This document shows, in pieces, positions 1 to 9,180 of a DNA stretch of 64,000 nucleotides. Location: the NCBI GenBank assembly GCA_947258565.1, contig CAMYJB010000023.1:1-64000 (forward strand), read 5' to 3'. A program made the translations under genes and the position numbers. The notes beneath the pieces are model-generated. The model was not told the DNA's origin, did not search any database, and saw only the letters and a list, made by a program, of their open reading frames with translations. This DNA is from an uncultured Woeseiaceae bacterium (GTDB lineage: Bacteria > Pseudomonadota > Gammaproteobacteria > Steroidobacterales > Woeseiaceae). Every line of letters starts with the position of its first letter. The stretch's first letter is position 1.

Positions 1-355
1 CTGCGACTTTGTCCGGGCAATCGGGTAAAGCCCGAGTATCGAATTCCGAAACGGCCGCGCAAGCTTTCACGGGGTCTACGAAAGGTGGCTATTCGCGGAA
101 ACGCTATTGGTTTACGCCAGCGTCTGTTCTGATAAATTTTGCTAGAATTTCGGGCCGCGAAGCTTAGGCCAGAATAAGCAGGCAAAGATTAGTCGCTTTG
201 CGTCCTTTTGGTCGCTAGTCGAATTCGACATGAGGAATGGCAGGAAGAAAGAAAAAGCTTCTGCCAGGCAGGCTATCATTGTCATCGGTTTGGTCGTTAT
301 GGATGCATGGGTCCTGACCGCCTGACCCGGATCGAGGCGTGTTGCCGCGGACGGC
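1..355. other. Left-edge region with no supported gene
   Basis: I see no convincing coding region here. The short open frames have no recognisable protein sequence and lack good start signals. A bulged inverted repeat at about 239-272 (GGCAGGAAG... with ...GCTTCTGCC) lies downstream of the minus-strand regulator and could be a weak terminator. Base composition looks more AT-rich than in most of the window, as it does in the 3' half of the regulator gene next to it. Confidence 0.4.
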
Positions 356-1357
356 CTACAGGCCGGCGCCAATCGCAGCCAGATCGATCAGCTCCATCAA
401 TTTGTCCGGCGTGCAGTTTTCGTCGGTATGTTGAACCGCCAGTCTGAAATCTTTCAGATCGAAGTGATAACTCCATTCGCGCACCGGTTTCTGGACCTGG
501 AACACTGGGAACCGGACGACGATATCCAGGTTTTCCGCGGTCTTGACGACATTCGATTCCTGTAAAACATTGACATTGATTTGCTTCATATTGGACGCTT
601 GTCCCTGTTCCACGTTTTCCCATAACTTCTGGTGAATGTTGCTGTCTCCCAGGCTGGACGAGAACAGGCTGGCATCGTCGACGGCCTGCATGACCTGGGC
701 CTGTATTCCAACCCGCTCATCGCTGGCCAGGGGTAAATCCACGCCGGTAAACAGGCTGTAGTTTTGCGAGATCACAACGGGGGTATTAACACCCACCTTC
801 TGCTCGCCCCTGGCGGGTTTGTAAAGTAAAAGTCTGCACTGGTAGATCAATTCGCCAAGCTTGCTCAGGCGACGTGGATCGGTGTTTTTAAGTCCACGCA
901 GTGAATTGTTGGTTTCCGAAACCAGCGCGCTCAAGCTGAGCGTCACGCCGTTTTCTCCCGCCGGCTGATAGTCGTAGACGACCGTCGCGTCACCAAAGCT
1001 TAACGTCTTGATTTCCTTGCCGATGTCCTTCTTCCTGTACTGGCAAGGGTGGATCAGCAGCTCGTAGTTGCTTGCATGGCAGGCGCTGAGAGCACCCTGC
1101 TGCATCCGGATGACGTAGCCGGCACTCGGGGCTTCGTAGTAACCGGGGTCGTCGTAAATCAGGCCGATCAGGTGCGAAAGATGACTCGCCAGGCTGCGCG
1201 CAGCCTTGTTCGGCCGGTAATTGAGTTTAGCTATCGCCGCGTCGACCTTGGCGCGTGTCGCCTCGCGGACGTTAGGCTCCTGATTGACGACACGCGACAC
1301 GGTCTTTATCGAGACGCCCGCGAGTTCCGCAACATCGTCTATCGTGACTTTCGGCAT
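356..1357 (-). CDS. LacI-type DNA-binding head fused to an unrecognised C-terminal domain
   Basis: Predicted transcription regulator of 333 residues. Residues 1-60 are a typical LacI helix-turn-helix and hinge (VTIDDVAELAGVS, TVSRVVNQ, then YRPNKAARSLAS). LacI-like sequence continues to about residue 118 (LIGLIYDDPGYYEAP, ALSACHASNYELLIHPC). After that the usual periplasmic-binding-type effector domain is not recognisable. Residues 119-333 are a sequence I do not recognise, with more AT-rich codons. The junction lies near 1000-1006, next to an AAGCTT. The gene lies 79 bp downstream of the GH94-like gene and has its own promoter with an operator-like palindrome, so autoregulation is likely. 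The protein may be a genuine fusion, a lacI gene disrupted by inserted DNA, or an assembly join. The total length matches normal LacI proteins only by coincidence. The DNA-binding call is sure; the rest is open. Confidence 0.75.
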   Translation of the reverse strand: MPKVTIDDVAELAGVSIKTVSRVVNQEPNVREATRAKVDAAIAKLNYRPNKAARSLASHLSHLIGLIYDDPGYYEAPSAGYVIRMQQGALSACHASNYELLIHPCQYRKKDIGKEIKTLSFGDATVVYDYQPAGENGVTLSLSALVSETNNSLRGLKNTDPRRLSKLGELIYQCRLLLYKPARGEQKVGVNTPVVISQNYSLFTGVDLPLASDERVGIQAQVMQAVDDASLFSSSLGDSNIHQKLWENVEQGQASNMKQINVNVLQESNVVKTAENLDIVVRFPVFQVQKPVREWSYHFDLKDFRLAVQHTDENCTPDKLMELIDLAAIGAGL

Positions 1358-1411
1358 ATATATCAGACCACGTGCGCTATGCAGCGCACTTCACCCCCCT
1401 GGCAGACCGGA

Positions 1412-1440
1412 ATTACACCCTGTTCTGACAGCGCTGTCAA
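1412..1440 (-). promoter_or_regulatory. Promoter of the lacI-type gene with overlapping operator
   Basis: Reading on the minus strand, TTGACA (1440-1435) is followed after exactly 17 bp by TGTAAT (1417-1412), a good sigma-70 promoter. The perfect 14-bp palindrome TGACAGCGCTGTCA occupies 1426-1439 and covers the -35 box. It has the central CG typical of LacI-family operators, so bound repressor would block the polymerase. The palindrome also contains the stop codon of the upstream GH94-like gene. Confidence 0.75.
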
Positions 1441-4400
1441 TCAGCAAGCAGGTTCCCGTGCCCGAGGCGAACGTCGATTTGCCGGATGCGTCCGCTGCGC
1501 TGGAACAGTTCGGCACTCAACGGCTCCGGCAGCGACAGTGAAGGCAGCGTCTCCGTCCTCCCGTACTCGTACACCAGCGTCAGCGCCGGGCTGGCCGTCT
1601 CCTCCAGCCGGTATGTGACGGGCACCTGGCACCAGGTAAATGCCAGCGCCGCGGCAGGCAGCTTAAATTCCTGCCAGTCGCCCTGTACGTCGAGATAGCG
1701 GAACGAACGAGGCTCATCGGAAAACTCAACGGCACGCAGCAGCCCGGGTTCGAAATGCACGGCCCCTTCCCGGACGCGCACACCAAGCTCACCGAAGCGC
1801 GTCAATACCTCTTCCTTGACCTGTCCCGTCATCCCGGGTTGCTGCGCGCCGGCGTGTTTCGGCGTGTGCGAATAAGGGTCCATCGGGAACGCACCGTATT
1901 CGGACGGCGTCTTGTTGAACCCGATGCCATCCCGGACGGCGTAATACAGTGACGCAAGTCGCAAGCAGGTTTCCTCGTCGGTGTCACTCGCGCGCGCCGC
2001 AAAAAAGTTCTCCTGGATCGCAAGAAGCAGCTTCGTAACCATGTGCCAGTAGATGCTGCCGAGGCCTTCGAAGCCGAACATCGCGCCCGACCGTCCCGTG
2101 AATGCGCGGTGATTGAAGACCTTCTCGTAAAGTCTCAGCAAGGCGTCGCGTGCGGCGCCGATCTCGTCGCCGTAGTCGGCCTGCAGCGCATCGAGACGAC
2201 GAACGAGGTCGCCGGAATTACTGAAGTCTGCGTTGAAACGACAGGTGCCTTCTGCATCTTTCGAGACGATGCGGTCGTCGCCGGCCTCGATCATGCGTGC
2301 GAGTAACGGGATAGCCTTCACGTCGCTTTCGGGGACACGGTTCTTTTCGAAGAAGCCGGGCAGCGTCCTGTCCGGATAGAGCATGAAGGAATGCTGGTCC
2401 GCACGGTAGATGTCGCTCTCGAAAAGTGTGTCGAGGAGCGAACAGGCTTCGCGGGGCGGGATTGCTCCAGAGCTCAGGGCTGCGACCTGGCCCTCCAGCA
2501 TGGGATAGAGCGTGTCGACCTGTGCGGCGGCGGTATCGAGGCCCAGCAGGTTATAGGCGTTGTAGAGTCCGTCGACGCGCCGGTTGACACTGATACTGTG
2601 ATCGATGGCGGCGAGCGCGTCATCGAGCATCTTGCGGATGGCATCCGGCGCCTGCTTCACCTTCTCGGAAAACCCTTCCTGCCTGTACACGGTCTCGCGG
2701 TAGCCACTCGCCGCCAGCCCCAGTTCCTGCAACGTCTCGAATCGCTGCCCGGGGCTGAGGCGACCGGTGCCGAGCAAAGGCCGGACGCTCTCGAGGGCAG
2801 AGGCGGTTTCACTCAGCCATTCGCTCACCTCGCGTGACAGGTCGACCAGTTTCGATTCCGACGCGATGAGCTGCCGCAGGAAGCAGACGTAGCGGCGCAT
2901 GTAATACAGGGTCACCATGCTGAGACCGTGGCCGACCAGGGCGTTGTTGGCATCGTTCCATTCGGGCCGCTGGGTGTTCAGCCAGATTCCACCACCGAGC
3001 ACGAAGTTGCCCAGCTTGGCGAGCAGCGGCACCAGCAACTTCTCGAACAGGGTGACCTGATATACTTCGCCGTTGCCGTCGAGGACCAGTTTGCCGTCGG
3101 CGCCGCTCCCGGCGACCCGTTCCTCGATGCGTTCGGCAAGCGCTTGATCGAAGACGACCGTGTCCTTCGGGTTTTCGAGCAGATCCTCGAAGGACTTGAT
3201 CCGGTAAGGAACATTGGCGTAGCTGAAGACAGGCTGGTGCAACAATTGCGCGAGGCGCGTCGGGTGAAATTGTTCAGACAGCTCCAGCAGCTTCTGCAGA
3301 TAGATTATCTGGTGGTCTCCCCAGTAGCCGATATAGCTCCAGGGGTCGTCGGGCTCCTCGATTTCCCAGTCGATACCCTCCTTGGTGATGCGATAGGGAT
3401 TGTAGCCGTCCATCGTCGATGCATTGACGAACTTCGCGATCACGTTCTCGATGAATTCCGGGTAGCTGAAGGTCAATGCTTCCCAGTTCTGAAAGATGTC
3501 GCGCCAGTTGCCCTCGTAGGAGAGCAGCCGGTTACCCGACTCGTCTTTCAGCCGGATGGCAAAGCGGTTCCAGGGACGGCTCGGGTCGCCGTGGCGGCGT
3601 CCGAAGGTAATCGGCAGGTATTCGTAGCAGAGCCGCTCGAGCTGCGGATCCCCGTGCGAGCGGACCATCGAGACCAGCTTATTGAGGTCGAGCGTGTCCG
3701 GAAGGCTGCCCAGCAACGCTTCGTTGCGCGAGTAGACGCCGCCGTTGAAGTGCCGCACCGTTTGCGCAAAGTCACGTGCCGATACGTTGTATTGATCGTC
3801 GAATATGCCGCCGCGCAGGATGTTGAACAGCACGTTTGCATAGTGATGGCTGCTGACGGTTTCCTGTGCCGATACCTGGAAGCTGTCAGCCGCGGCCATG
3901 ATGCGTGCGAGTTCGTCGTCGCACATATCGATGGAGCCGGCGATAGCGTCCTCGATATCGGTTTCTCGCTGCAGCCGCTTTCGCAGCGCAACGACCCGGG
4001 ATTGCGACTGCTCCAGGTCAGCAACGATCTGCCAGCGTTGTGACTGGCCGGGCGGCACCCCGACGGACGCGCTCACGAAATAGGCGCCGCGAATGCCGCG
4101 TTTGTGCGTTTCCTGCTTGACGTTTGCCCCCCCGCGAAAAGCGTCCAACTGCTCCGAGGACAGCAAGATGCGGTGGCCCTCGAGCCCGGTGGCAAAGACA
4201 GTATTCGCCTTCAGAGACTCGCACGGCTCGGCCCGGTCCGATACGCCGGAGTAAAGCGTGTACGCGCCCAGCCCGGTCGGTTCATCCAGTTCCGTCCATT
4301 TGTAGGCATCTACCAGGTTGCTGGCTTTGGCTTGCGCCAGCCGGGGCGTTCCAGCCGGAAGAATGTTTTGCAGACCGTCGAGCACATCGATCTGCATCGG

Positions 4401-4898
4401 CCGCCCGCCCGTGTTCTGAAGCTCGCAGTGACGCACGAAGCCGAATTGGTCACTCGTCATCCACGTGTATCGGAACGTGAGCTTGAGGTCGTGGTTGACC
4501 TCCTCGAAGCAAAGCTTGTTGCCGAGCAGGTTCTTGTAGAGGTGACGACTGACTGCGAACCGCGCCTCACTTTCGCGATTGAATGGCTCCCAGAGCTGCC
4601 GGCGCCCGTCAGCCTGTATGCGCAGCACGGTCATGGGCCCGGTATGCGGAATGCTCTCGTGGACCCGGTCGACCGGAATATAAGGAAATAATGCTGTCTC
4701 AGGCGAAACCCGGCCAGCCGTCAATCCCCCCGTGGACGACACGAAGAGCCAGTGGTCGGCGCTCGAGATGACGCTGATGAAAAAAGGCGCCATCCGGTCG
4801 ACGTTGCGTATGGCGTAGTAGCGCTCCCCCGCGAACGTCACGAACTCGCCGGAAACGGAGTCCCCAGCCCTGTAACCTGCGCTAACTGCTTGTTCCAT
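1437..4898 (-). CDS. GH94-superfamily (phosphorylase-like) glycoside-active enzyme, very large
   Basis: A cytoplasmic-looking protein of about 1153 residues with no signal peptide. It resembles the 'cellobiose phosphorylase' group of clan GH-Q: an N-terminal beta-sandwich-like part, then a helical catalytic region with an EWNDANNALVG motif. Its Asp (about residue 649) matches the WND motif holding the general acid of GH94 phosphorylases. The C-terminal part has a conserved-looking stretch, PYSHTPKHAGAQQPG. The length suits the beta-1,3-glucan phosphorylase families GH149 and GH161 better than classical GH94 (about 800 residues). The GH16 gene nearby points the same way, but that subfamily is inference. 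Expected role: phosphorolysis of imported oligosaccharides to sugar 1-phosphate. I chose the ATG at 4898, which clears the stop of the CBM9 gene; an ATG at 4931 would overlap it by 29 bp. Confidence 0.65.
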   Translation of the reverse strand: MEQAVSAGYRAGDSVSGEFVTFAGERYYAIRNVDRMAPFFISVISSADHWLFVSSTGGLTAGRVSPETALFPYIPVDRVHESIPHTGPMTVLRIQADGRRQLWEPFNRESEARFAVSRHLYKNLLGNKLCFEEVNHDLKLTFRYTWMTSDQFGFVRHCELQNTGGRPMQIDVLDGLQNILPAGTPRLAQAKASNLVDAYKWTELDEPTGLGAYTLYSGVSDRAEPCESLKANTVFATGLEGHRILLSSEQLDAFRGGANVKQETHKRGIRGAYFVSASVGVPPGQSQRWQIVADLEQSQSRVVALRKRLQRETDIEDAIAGSIDMCDDELARIMAAADSFQVSAQETVSSHHYANVLFNILRGGIFDDQYNVSARDFAQTVRHFNGGVYSRNEALLGSLPDTLDLNKLVSMVRSHGDPQLERLCYEYLPITFGRRHGDPSRPWNRFAIRLKDESGNRLLSYEGNWRDIFQNWEALTFSYPEFIENVIAKFVNASTMDGYNPYRITKEGIDWEIEEPDDPWSYIGYWGDHQIIYLQKLLELSEQFHPTRLAQLLHQPVFSYANVPYRIKSFEDLLENPKDTVVFDQALAERIEERVAGSGADGKLVLDGNGEVYQVTLFEKLLVPLLAKLGNFVLGGGIWLNTQRPEWNDANNALVGHGLSMVTLYYMRRYVCFLRQLIASESKLVDLSREVSEWLSETASALESVRPLLGTGRLSPGQRFETLQELGLAASGYRETVYRQEGFSEKVKQAPDAIRKMLDDALAAIDHSISVNRRVDGLYNAYNLLGLDTAAAQVDTLYPMLEGQVAALSSGAIPPREACSLLDTLFESDIYRADQHSFMLYPDRTLPGFFEKNRVPESDVKAIPLLARMIEAGDDRIVSKDAEGTCRFNADFSNSGDLVRRLDALQADYGDEIGAARDALLRLYEKVFNHRAFTGRSGAMFGFEGLGSIYWHMVTKLLLAIQENFFAARASDTDEETCLRLASLYYAVRDGIGFNKTPSEYGAFPMDPYSHTPKHAGAQQPGMTGQVKEEVLTRFGELGVRVREGAVHFEPGLLRAVEFSDEPRSFRYLDVQGDWQEFKLPAAALAFTWCQVPVTYRLEETASPALTLVYEYGRTETLPSLSLPEPLSAELFQRSGRIRQIDVRLGHGNLLAD

Positions 4899-4902
4899 AT
4901 TC

Positions 4903-5673
4903 TTATTCCGTATCCACGAGTTGCAGTTCACCGAACAGCCCGGCGTCGATCCAGCCGCGGTCTTTCGGTCCCTCGGGCACCGACTCCGATCCCATGAAAT
5001 TCTCGCGCAGCTCGCTGCCGTCGTTGTCGCAGTAAGCGAGCATGAGGCCCATCACCTTGCCGGCGTGAAGCGCGACCGGCTGGTTATCGTCAGAGCCATC
5101 GACGTAATCGTCGGTGTAGATGTCAATCGCAATTTCCCAGACGACCGTGTTAGCCGTCTGCCTCCAGCGGCTTTCCACGTGATGCGAGTAGTCGTGTGGC
5201 CGCTCGTCCGTGCCAATGTCGATAGCCCGGTTGTCGAGGGACATGTGGTAGGCGAAGGCATTGTGGTTGTACTGGTGGTCGCCGCCGGAGTAATCCTCGT
5301 CGACAAAAATCTCGACGCAGTCGTCGTCCCAGTACTGCACGAGCGGATCGCGATGGCTGTCGAACAGGATGTCATCGACGACTTCGACCAGGACATAGAG
5401 TCTGTCTTCCGTCCACGCCACCTTGAAGCGGCCGCTAAAATCCCCCGCCGCGTATTCGGGGCCGAGCCAGCGATGATCGATAGCGTGCCACTCTGCGGCC
5501 TGCCATGCGGGTTCGTTCGCTACACCGTCAATGACGAAAGCTTCGGCCGACCTGGGTGCGATATAACGGTTGCGACCCTCGTAATGCGCCTGGTCCGCGA
5601 GCACCGGTGCACAGGTGCCGAGTAGCAGGCTGCCAACCAGTAACGCCGGGAAATGTGTCTTGCCGGGATTCAT
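4903..5673 (-). CDS. Secreted CBM9-like carbohydrate-binding protein
   Basis: A 256-residue protein with a clear signal peptide (KTHFPALLVGSLLLGTCAPVLA, residues 5-26). The rest is a single beta-sandwich like family-9 carbohydrate-binding modules: DGVANEPAW near the start, FKVAWTEDRLYVLVEVVDD in the middle, DDCVEIFVDEDYSGG, and a late VVWEIAIDIY strand. It has no catalytic partner domain. It sits directly upstream of the GH94-like gene and is probably co-transcribed with it. It would act in the periplasm or at the surface as a glycan-binding component of the utilization system. Exact ligand unknown. Alternative: a DOMON- or CBM9-like domain with another role. Confidence 0.75.
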   Translation of the reverse strand: MNPGKTHFPALLVGSLLLGTCAPVLADQAHYEGRNRYIAPRSAEAFVIDGVANEPAWQAAEWHAIDHRWLGPEYAAGDFSGRFKVAWTEDRLYVLVEVVDDILFDSHRDPLVQYWDDDCVEIFVDEDYSGGDHQYNHNAFAYHMSLDNRAIDIGTDERPHDYSHHVESRWRQTANTVVWEIAIDIYTDDYVDGSDDNQPVALHAGKVMGLMLAYCDNDGSELRENFMGSESVPEGPKDRGWIDAGLFGELQLVDTE

Positions 5674-5970
5674 TGCAGAGACCTCGAAACGGCAATAATA
5701 CGGTTGACGCGGTCGTCGAGGCCTCGTTCCGAGAGGCCGGCAAGGCTATTGCCGACCCGTTCCTGCCAGGGTCGGGCCGACGATCGGGGTACCGGATTGT
5801 CGGGCGAACCGGCAAATATTGTCACCTCCCGGGCCCCGCGAATACTGGCAGGTACGGCTGAATCCTTATCGAATAAAATGTTGTCGTTGCCCCGAACCAT
5901 AGCGTTTTTTCTCGCTAAATCAGCCGACTAACCCCTGAAGGTACAGGCTGTATGCTTGTAATTCTTGCTG

Positions 5971-5999
5971 TTGACAGCGCTGTCAGGTTGGATTATAAA
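5971..5999 (+). promoter_or_regulatory. Promoter and primary operator of the TonB receptor/halogenase operon
   Basis: TTGACA (5971-5976), 17 bp, then TATAAA (5994-5999) form a near-consensus sigma-70 promoter. The palindrome TGACAGCGCTGTCA at 5972-5985 overlaps the -35 box, exactly the arrangement seen at the lacI-type gene (1412-1440). Repression by the local LacI-type protein is the natural reading. Confidence 0.8.
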
Positions 6000-6006
6000 A
6001 GCAATC

Positions 6007-6020
6007 TGACAACGTTGTCA
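6007..6020. promoter_or_regulatory. Second LacI-type operator
   Basis: TGACAACGTTGTCA is a second perfect palindrome, 35 bp centre-to-centre from the first and therefore just downstream of the expected transcription start. A third, degenerate copy (GAGCAGCGCTGTCG, 10 of 14 matching) lies at 6029-6042. Two good sites plus a weak one suggest cooperative repressor binding. Confidence 0.7.
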
Positions 6021-6132
6021 TATTTTTGAGAGCAGCGCTGTCGGGACAGGTTTCAAAATCGAACGCGGGGCGGCGTCGGGCTGGCGCAGCTCCATAAAGC
6101 AGTCTCAGGCTGCAGCTTTTTTGGGGGTTCAA

Positions 6133-9075
6133 ATGCACAAGCCATCTTTCCGCAGGACACCGCTGGCCACCGGCGTTGCACTGGCGCTCGGCGCGACAAC
6201 AGCATCGCCAGCGTTGGCTCAGCAGGGTTCCGACGACGTGATTGAAGAAGTCGTCACCGTCGGTATCCGCAGCAGTCTGATTTCGTCGATGAACACGAAG
6301 CGCAACTCAAGGGGTGTTGTCGACGCGATCACCGCCGAGGATATCGGCAAGTTTCCCGACACCAACCTGGCCGAATCCATGCAGCGGATCCCGGGCGTGT
6401 CTATCGATCGTTCGAATAACGAAGGCAGCAAGGTTACGGTTCGCGGCTTCGGTCCGGATTTCAACCTCGTGCTCCTGAATGGCCGGCAGATGCCGACGAC
6501 CAACTTGAGCGCTGATTCGAACAGGTCATGGGACTTCGCAAACATCGCGACGGAAGGTATCAGAGCCGTCAACGTCTATAAGACCTTCAGCGCGGTCAGG
6601 CCCAGCGGCGGCATCGGGTCGACGATCGATCTGATCACGGCGAAACCCTTCGACAATCCCGGGCTGGTCGCCAGCTTCGGTGTCAAAGCGATGTCGGATA
6701 CCAGCAATGTGAACGGCGACGATTTCACGCCCGAATTCTCCGGAATACTCAGCAACACGTTCGCCGACGACACGATCGGCATCGGTGGTTTCTTCACGTA
6801 CCAGGAGCGCGACAGCCGCCAGCAGGGTACCCAGATTACTCTGTGGCGCGAGAATCTCGAAGACACGAACCCGCCGGCGCCGACGATGCCGCTCACGGAC
6901 AACCGAACGGACCCTGACGGCAATACGTGGTATCCGCGGAACCTCGAGAGTTTCGACGAGGATATCAGCCGCACGAGAACGAATGCCCAGCTGGTACTGC
7001 AGTGGGCGCCAACTGACATGTTGACGGCGTCGCTCGATTATACGTACGCAAGATTCGAAAACGAGGGCATCAGGGACACCTTCGGCATCTGGTTCGACGG
7101 TTTTCCCGAAACGGGGCAAGCCGAAATCGACCAGAACGGCACGTACGTGTTCGTCGAAGAATTCGGCAACGAGTTGTCGTCCAATCAGCGGCTGAACGAG
7201 TCGCACAACGAGGTCAATTCCGTCGGCCTGAATCTCGACTGGCAGGTGACGGACGATTTGAACCTTACGCTGGACTTTCATAACTCCGAAGCGGAATCAA
7301 AGGGTGATGGCCGCGGAAGCGACGTATTCCTCATCATGGGTGCGCCCTGTATTGACTCAAAGATCATGGATGCGCGGCCCGGCAATGAAATTCCCGACCG
7401 GAGGATAACCTGGGCCAGCTGTATTGGCGCGAATCCTGACGGCACGCCGACCGCAGCAACCCAGGATTCCCTGTTCGCGCAGGCGGGCTCGCCTATCAAT
7501 GATTCCGAAATCCAGCAGCTGCAGCTGGGCGGCGAGTGGTTTAACGACGATGAATACGGCATAACCAGTATTCAGTTTGGAGCGTCTTTCCTCGAAACAG
7601 AATACCGGTCCCGAGACTTCAATACGGGTCAGGTCCAGGGTGGCTGGTTCGGCGGAAACCAGGATCTTTACGACGACTCGATATTCGCTCGCATCGATTC
7701 CGGCGATATTGCAGACGACTTCTCGGGCGGCGGCGCCAATTCCGATCCCGGCTTCTACTACACGTTTGACTTCGAGGAGGGTCTGACAACGTTCGAAGAG
7801 AACTTCTGTCCCGCAACGGGCTCTCCCGGCGCCTGCACGAACGATCAATTCATTTCGACGCCGTGGGACTCGACGCCGGTATCCGATCACAAGATCAAAG
7901 AGGATACCCTCTCCGTCTACATGCAGTTCAACGCCGAAGGCGACTTCCACGGTTTCCCGATCACGATGGTTGGCGGGATTCGCTACGAGGATACTGACGT
8001 CACGGCGAACAGCCTGCAGCTCGAGACCGAGGCAATCGTCTGGAGCAGTCCGACGGAGTGGAGCGTCATCAGAACTCCCGACCCGGGACTATCCGACGCA
8101 GGGGGCGACTACAGCTTGTGGCTGCCGAACCTGGACGTGAGTGTCGACGTTCGCGATGACATGATCACTCGATTCTCCTACAGCAAATCGGTCACGCGCC
8201 CGACTCTGACGGCCATGCGGGGCACGACGTCGCTGACGGACCGACCGCAGCCGGGGCAGCGAACGGGTGACGCCGGCAACCCGGCCCTGCTTCCGTTCGA
8301 ATCCGATAACTTCGACCTGTCGTTCGAGTGGTATTACGGCGAAGGCAGCTACGCCTCGATCGGCTACTACCGCAAGCGGGTCGAAAACTTCATCGTGAAA
8401 GAACAGAGCGAAGAGCAGTTCGCCAACCTGCGGGACCCGTTCAACGGGCCCCGCGCCGCGCAGGCCAGGGCCGATATCGCGGCTGCGGGCGGCGATCCGA
8501 ACGATATTGACGCAATTCACAACCAGATCAATATCAACGCCGGCAATCCTATCGGAACGGCTATCGTCCAGGCGGACGACGATCCGGTGGCAACGTGGAG
8601 GATCAGCAGGGATCAAAACCTCGAGACGGCGACGCTGTATGGCTGGGAACTGGCCATACAGCATATGTTCGGCGACTCAGGGTTCGGCGTCGCCGCCAAC
8701 TACACGACCGTGAGCGGCGATATAGATGTCGATAATACGATCGTAGGATTCCAGTTTGTCCTGCCGGGCCTGAGCGATTCCGCAAACCTTGTGGGCTTCT
8801 ACGAGGCCGACCGATGGCAGGTTCGTGTCGCATACAACTGGCGCGACGAATTCCTGAGCGGCACGCCGAACAACAGCCCGCAATACACGGAAGAATTTGC
8901 GCAGCTGGATATGAACGCGAGCTTCTTCGTGACGGATAATCTGAACGTATTCGTCGAGGGGCTCAACGTCACGAACGAATCGCAGCGTATCTACGACCGC
9001 TTCCCGAATCAGCTCCTGAACGCGAACCAGTTCGAGGCACGCTACAACATCGGTGCACGCTACACGTTCGAGTAA
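6133..9075 (+). CDS. TonB-dependent outer-membrane receptor (first)
   Basis: A 980-residue receptor for TonB-energised uptake, probably of oligosaccharides. It has a signal peptide (GVALALGATTASPALAQ), a TonB-box-like stretch (DDVIEEVVTVGIRSSL), a plug domain with IPGVSIDRSNNEGSKVTVRGFG and a beta-barrel ending in ARYNIGARYTFE. The size and the plug motif RGFGPDFNLVLLNGRQMPT match the large receptors that accompany flavin halogenases and glycan enzymes in Xanthomonadales- and Caulobacter-type genomes. I prefer the ATG at 6133, preceded by GGGGG at 6123-6127, over the TTG at 6121. It heads the operon and is controlled by the palindromic operators upstream. Substrate inferred from context: a beta-glucan oligosaccharide. 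Confidence 0.9.
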   Translation: MHKPSFRRTPLATGVALALGATTASPALAQQGSDDVIEEVVTVGIRSSLISSMNTKRNSRGVVDAITAEDIGKFPDTNLAESMQRIPGVSIDRSNNEGSKVTVRGFGPDFNLVLLNGRQMPTTNLSADSNRSWDFANIATEGIRAVNVYKTFSAVRPSGGIGSTIDLITAKPFDNPGLVASFGVKAMSDTSNVNGDDFTPEFSGILSNTFADDTIGIGGFFTYQERDSRQQGTQITLWRENLEDTNPPAPTMPLTDNRTDPDGNTWYPRNLESFDEDISRTRTNAQLVLQWAPTDMLTASLDYTYARFENEGIRDTFGIWFDGFPETGQAEIDQNGTYVFVEEFGNELSSNQRLNESHNEVNSVGLNLDWQVTDDLNLTLDFHNSEAESKGDGRGSDVFLIMGAPCIDSKIMDARPGNEIPDRRITWASCIGANPDGTPTAATQDSLFAQAGSPINDSEIQQLQLGGEWFNDDEYGITSIQFGASFLETEYRSRDFNTGQVQGGWFGGNQDLYDDSIFARIDSGDIADDFSGGGANSDPGFYYTFDFEEGLTTFEENFCPATGSPGACTNDQFISTPWDSTPVSDHKIKEDTLSVYMQFNAEGDFHGFPITMVGGIRYEDTDVTANSLQLETEAIVWSSPTEWSVIRTPDPGLSDAGGDYSLWLPNLDVSVDVRDDMITRFSYSKSVTRPTLTAMRGTTSLTDRPQPGQRTGDAGNPALLPFESDNFDLSFEWYYGEGSYASIGYYRKRVENFIVKEQSEEQFANLRDPFNGPRAAQARADIAAAGGDPNDIDAIHNQININAGNPIGTAIVQADDDPVATWRISRDQNLETATLYGWELAIQHMFGDSGFGVAANYTTVSGDIDVDNTIVGFQFVLPGLSDSANLVGFYEADRWQVRVAYNWRDEFLSGTPNNSPQYTEEFAQLDMNASFFVTDNLNVFVEGLNVTNESQRIYDRFPNQLLNANQFEARYNIGARYTFE

Positions 9076-9111
9076 GTCCTGAGCGTTCGTGCTGTTCCCC
9101 CCAGCACCAGG

Positions 9112-9140
9112 AAAAGCCGCCTTTCGAGGCGGCTTTTTTT
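9112..9140 (+). terminator. Rho-independent terminator after the first TonB receptor
   Basis: A perfect 8-bp stem, AGCCGCCT/AGGCGGCT, closes a TTCG tetraloop and is followed by a run of T (9134-9140); flanking A and T residues extend it. It lies 37 bp after the receptor stop and 41 bp before the first halogenase. It is probably a partial terminator that lowers expression of the downstream genes relative to the receptor. Confidence 0.9.
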
Positions 9141-9180
9141 GCTAAAGTGAAGTGACTATCGTGGCAATGTCAGAGCGCGG

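Larger units (their letters stand above)
5674..6132. promoter_or_regulatory. Divergent control region between the CBM9-like gene and the first TonB receptor
   Basis: This 459-bp gap separates the minus-strand CBM9/GH94-like genes from the plus-strand receptor operon. It contains the promoter and operators listed separately at 5971-6042. The left part (5674-5930) shows no open frame that looks like protein and no clear second promoter. The operators may serve both directions. Confidence 0.6.

Noticed and set aside
208..447. Short plus-strand open frame at the left edge
   Set aside because: No family features, overlaps the 3' end of the regulator gene on the other strand, and no good ribosome site.
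7783..7796. TGACAACGTTCG half-match to the operator
   Set aside because: Inside the first TonB receptor gene, only one good half-site.
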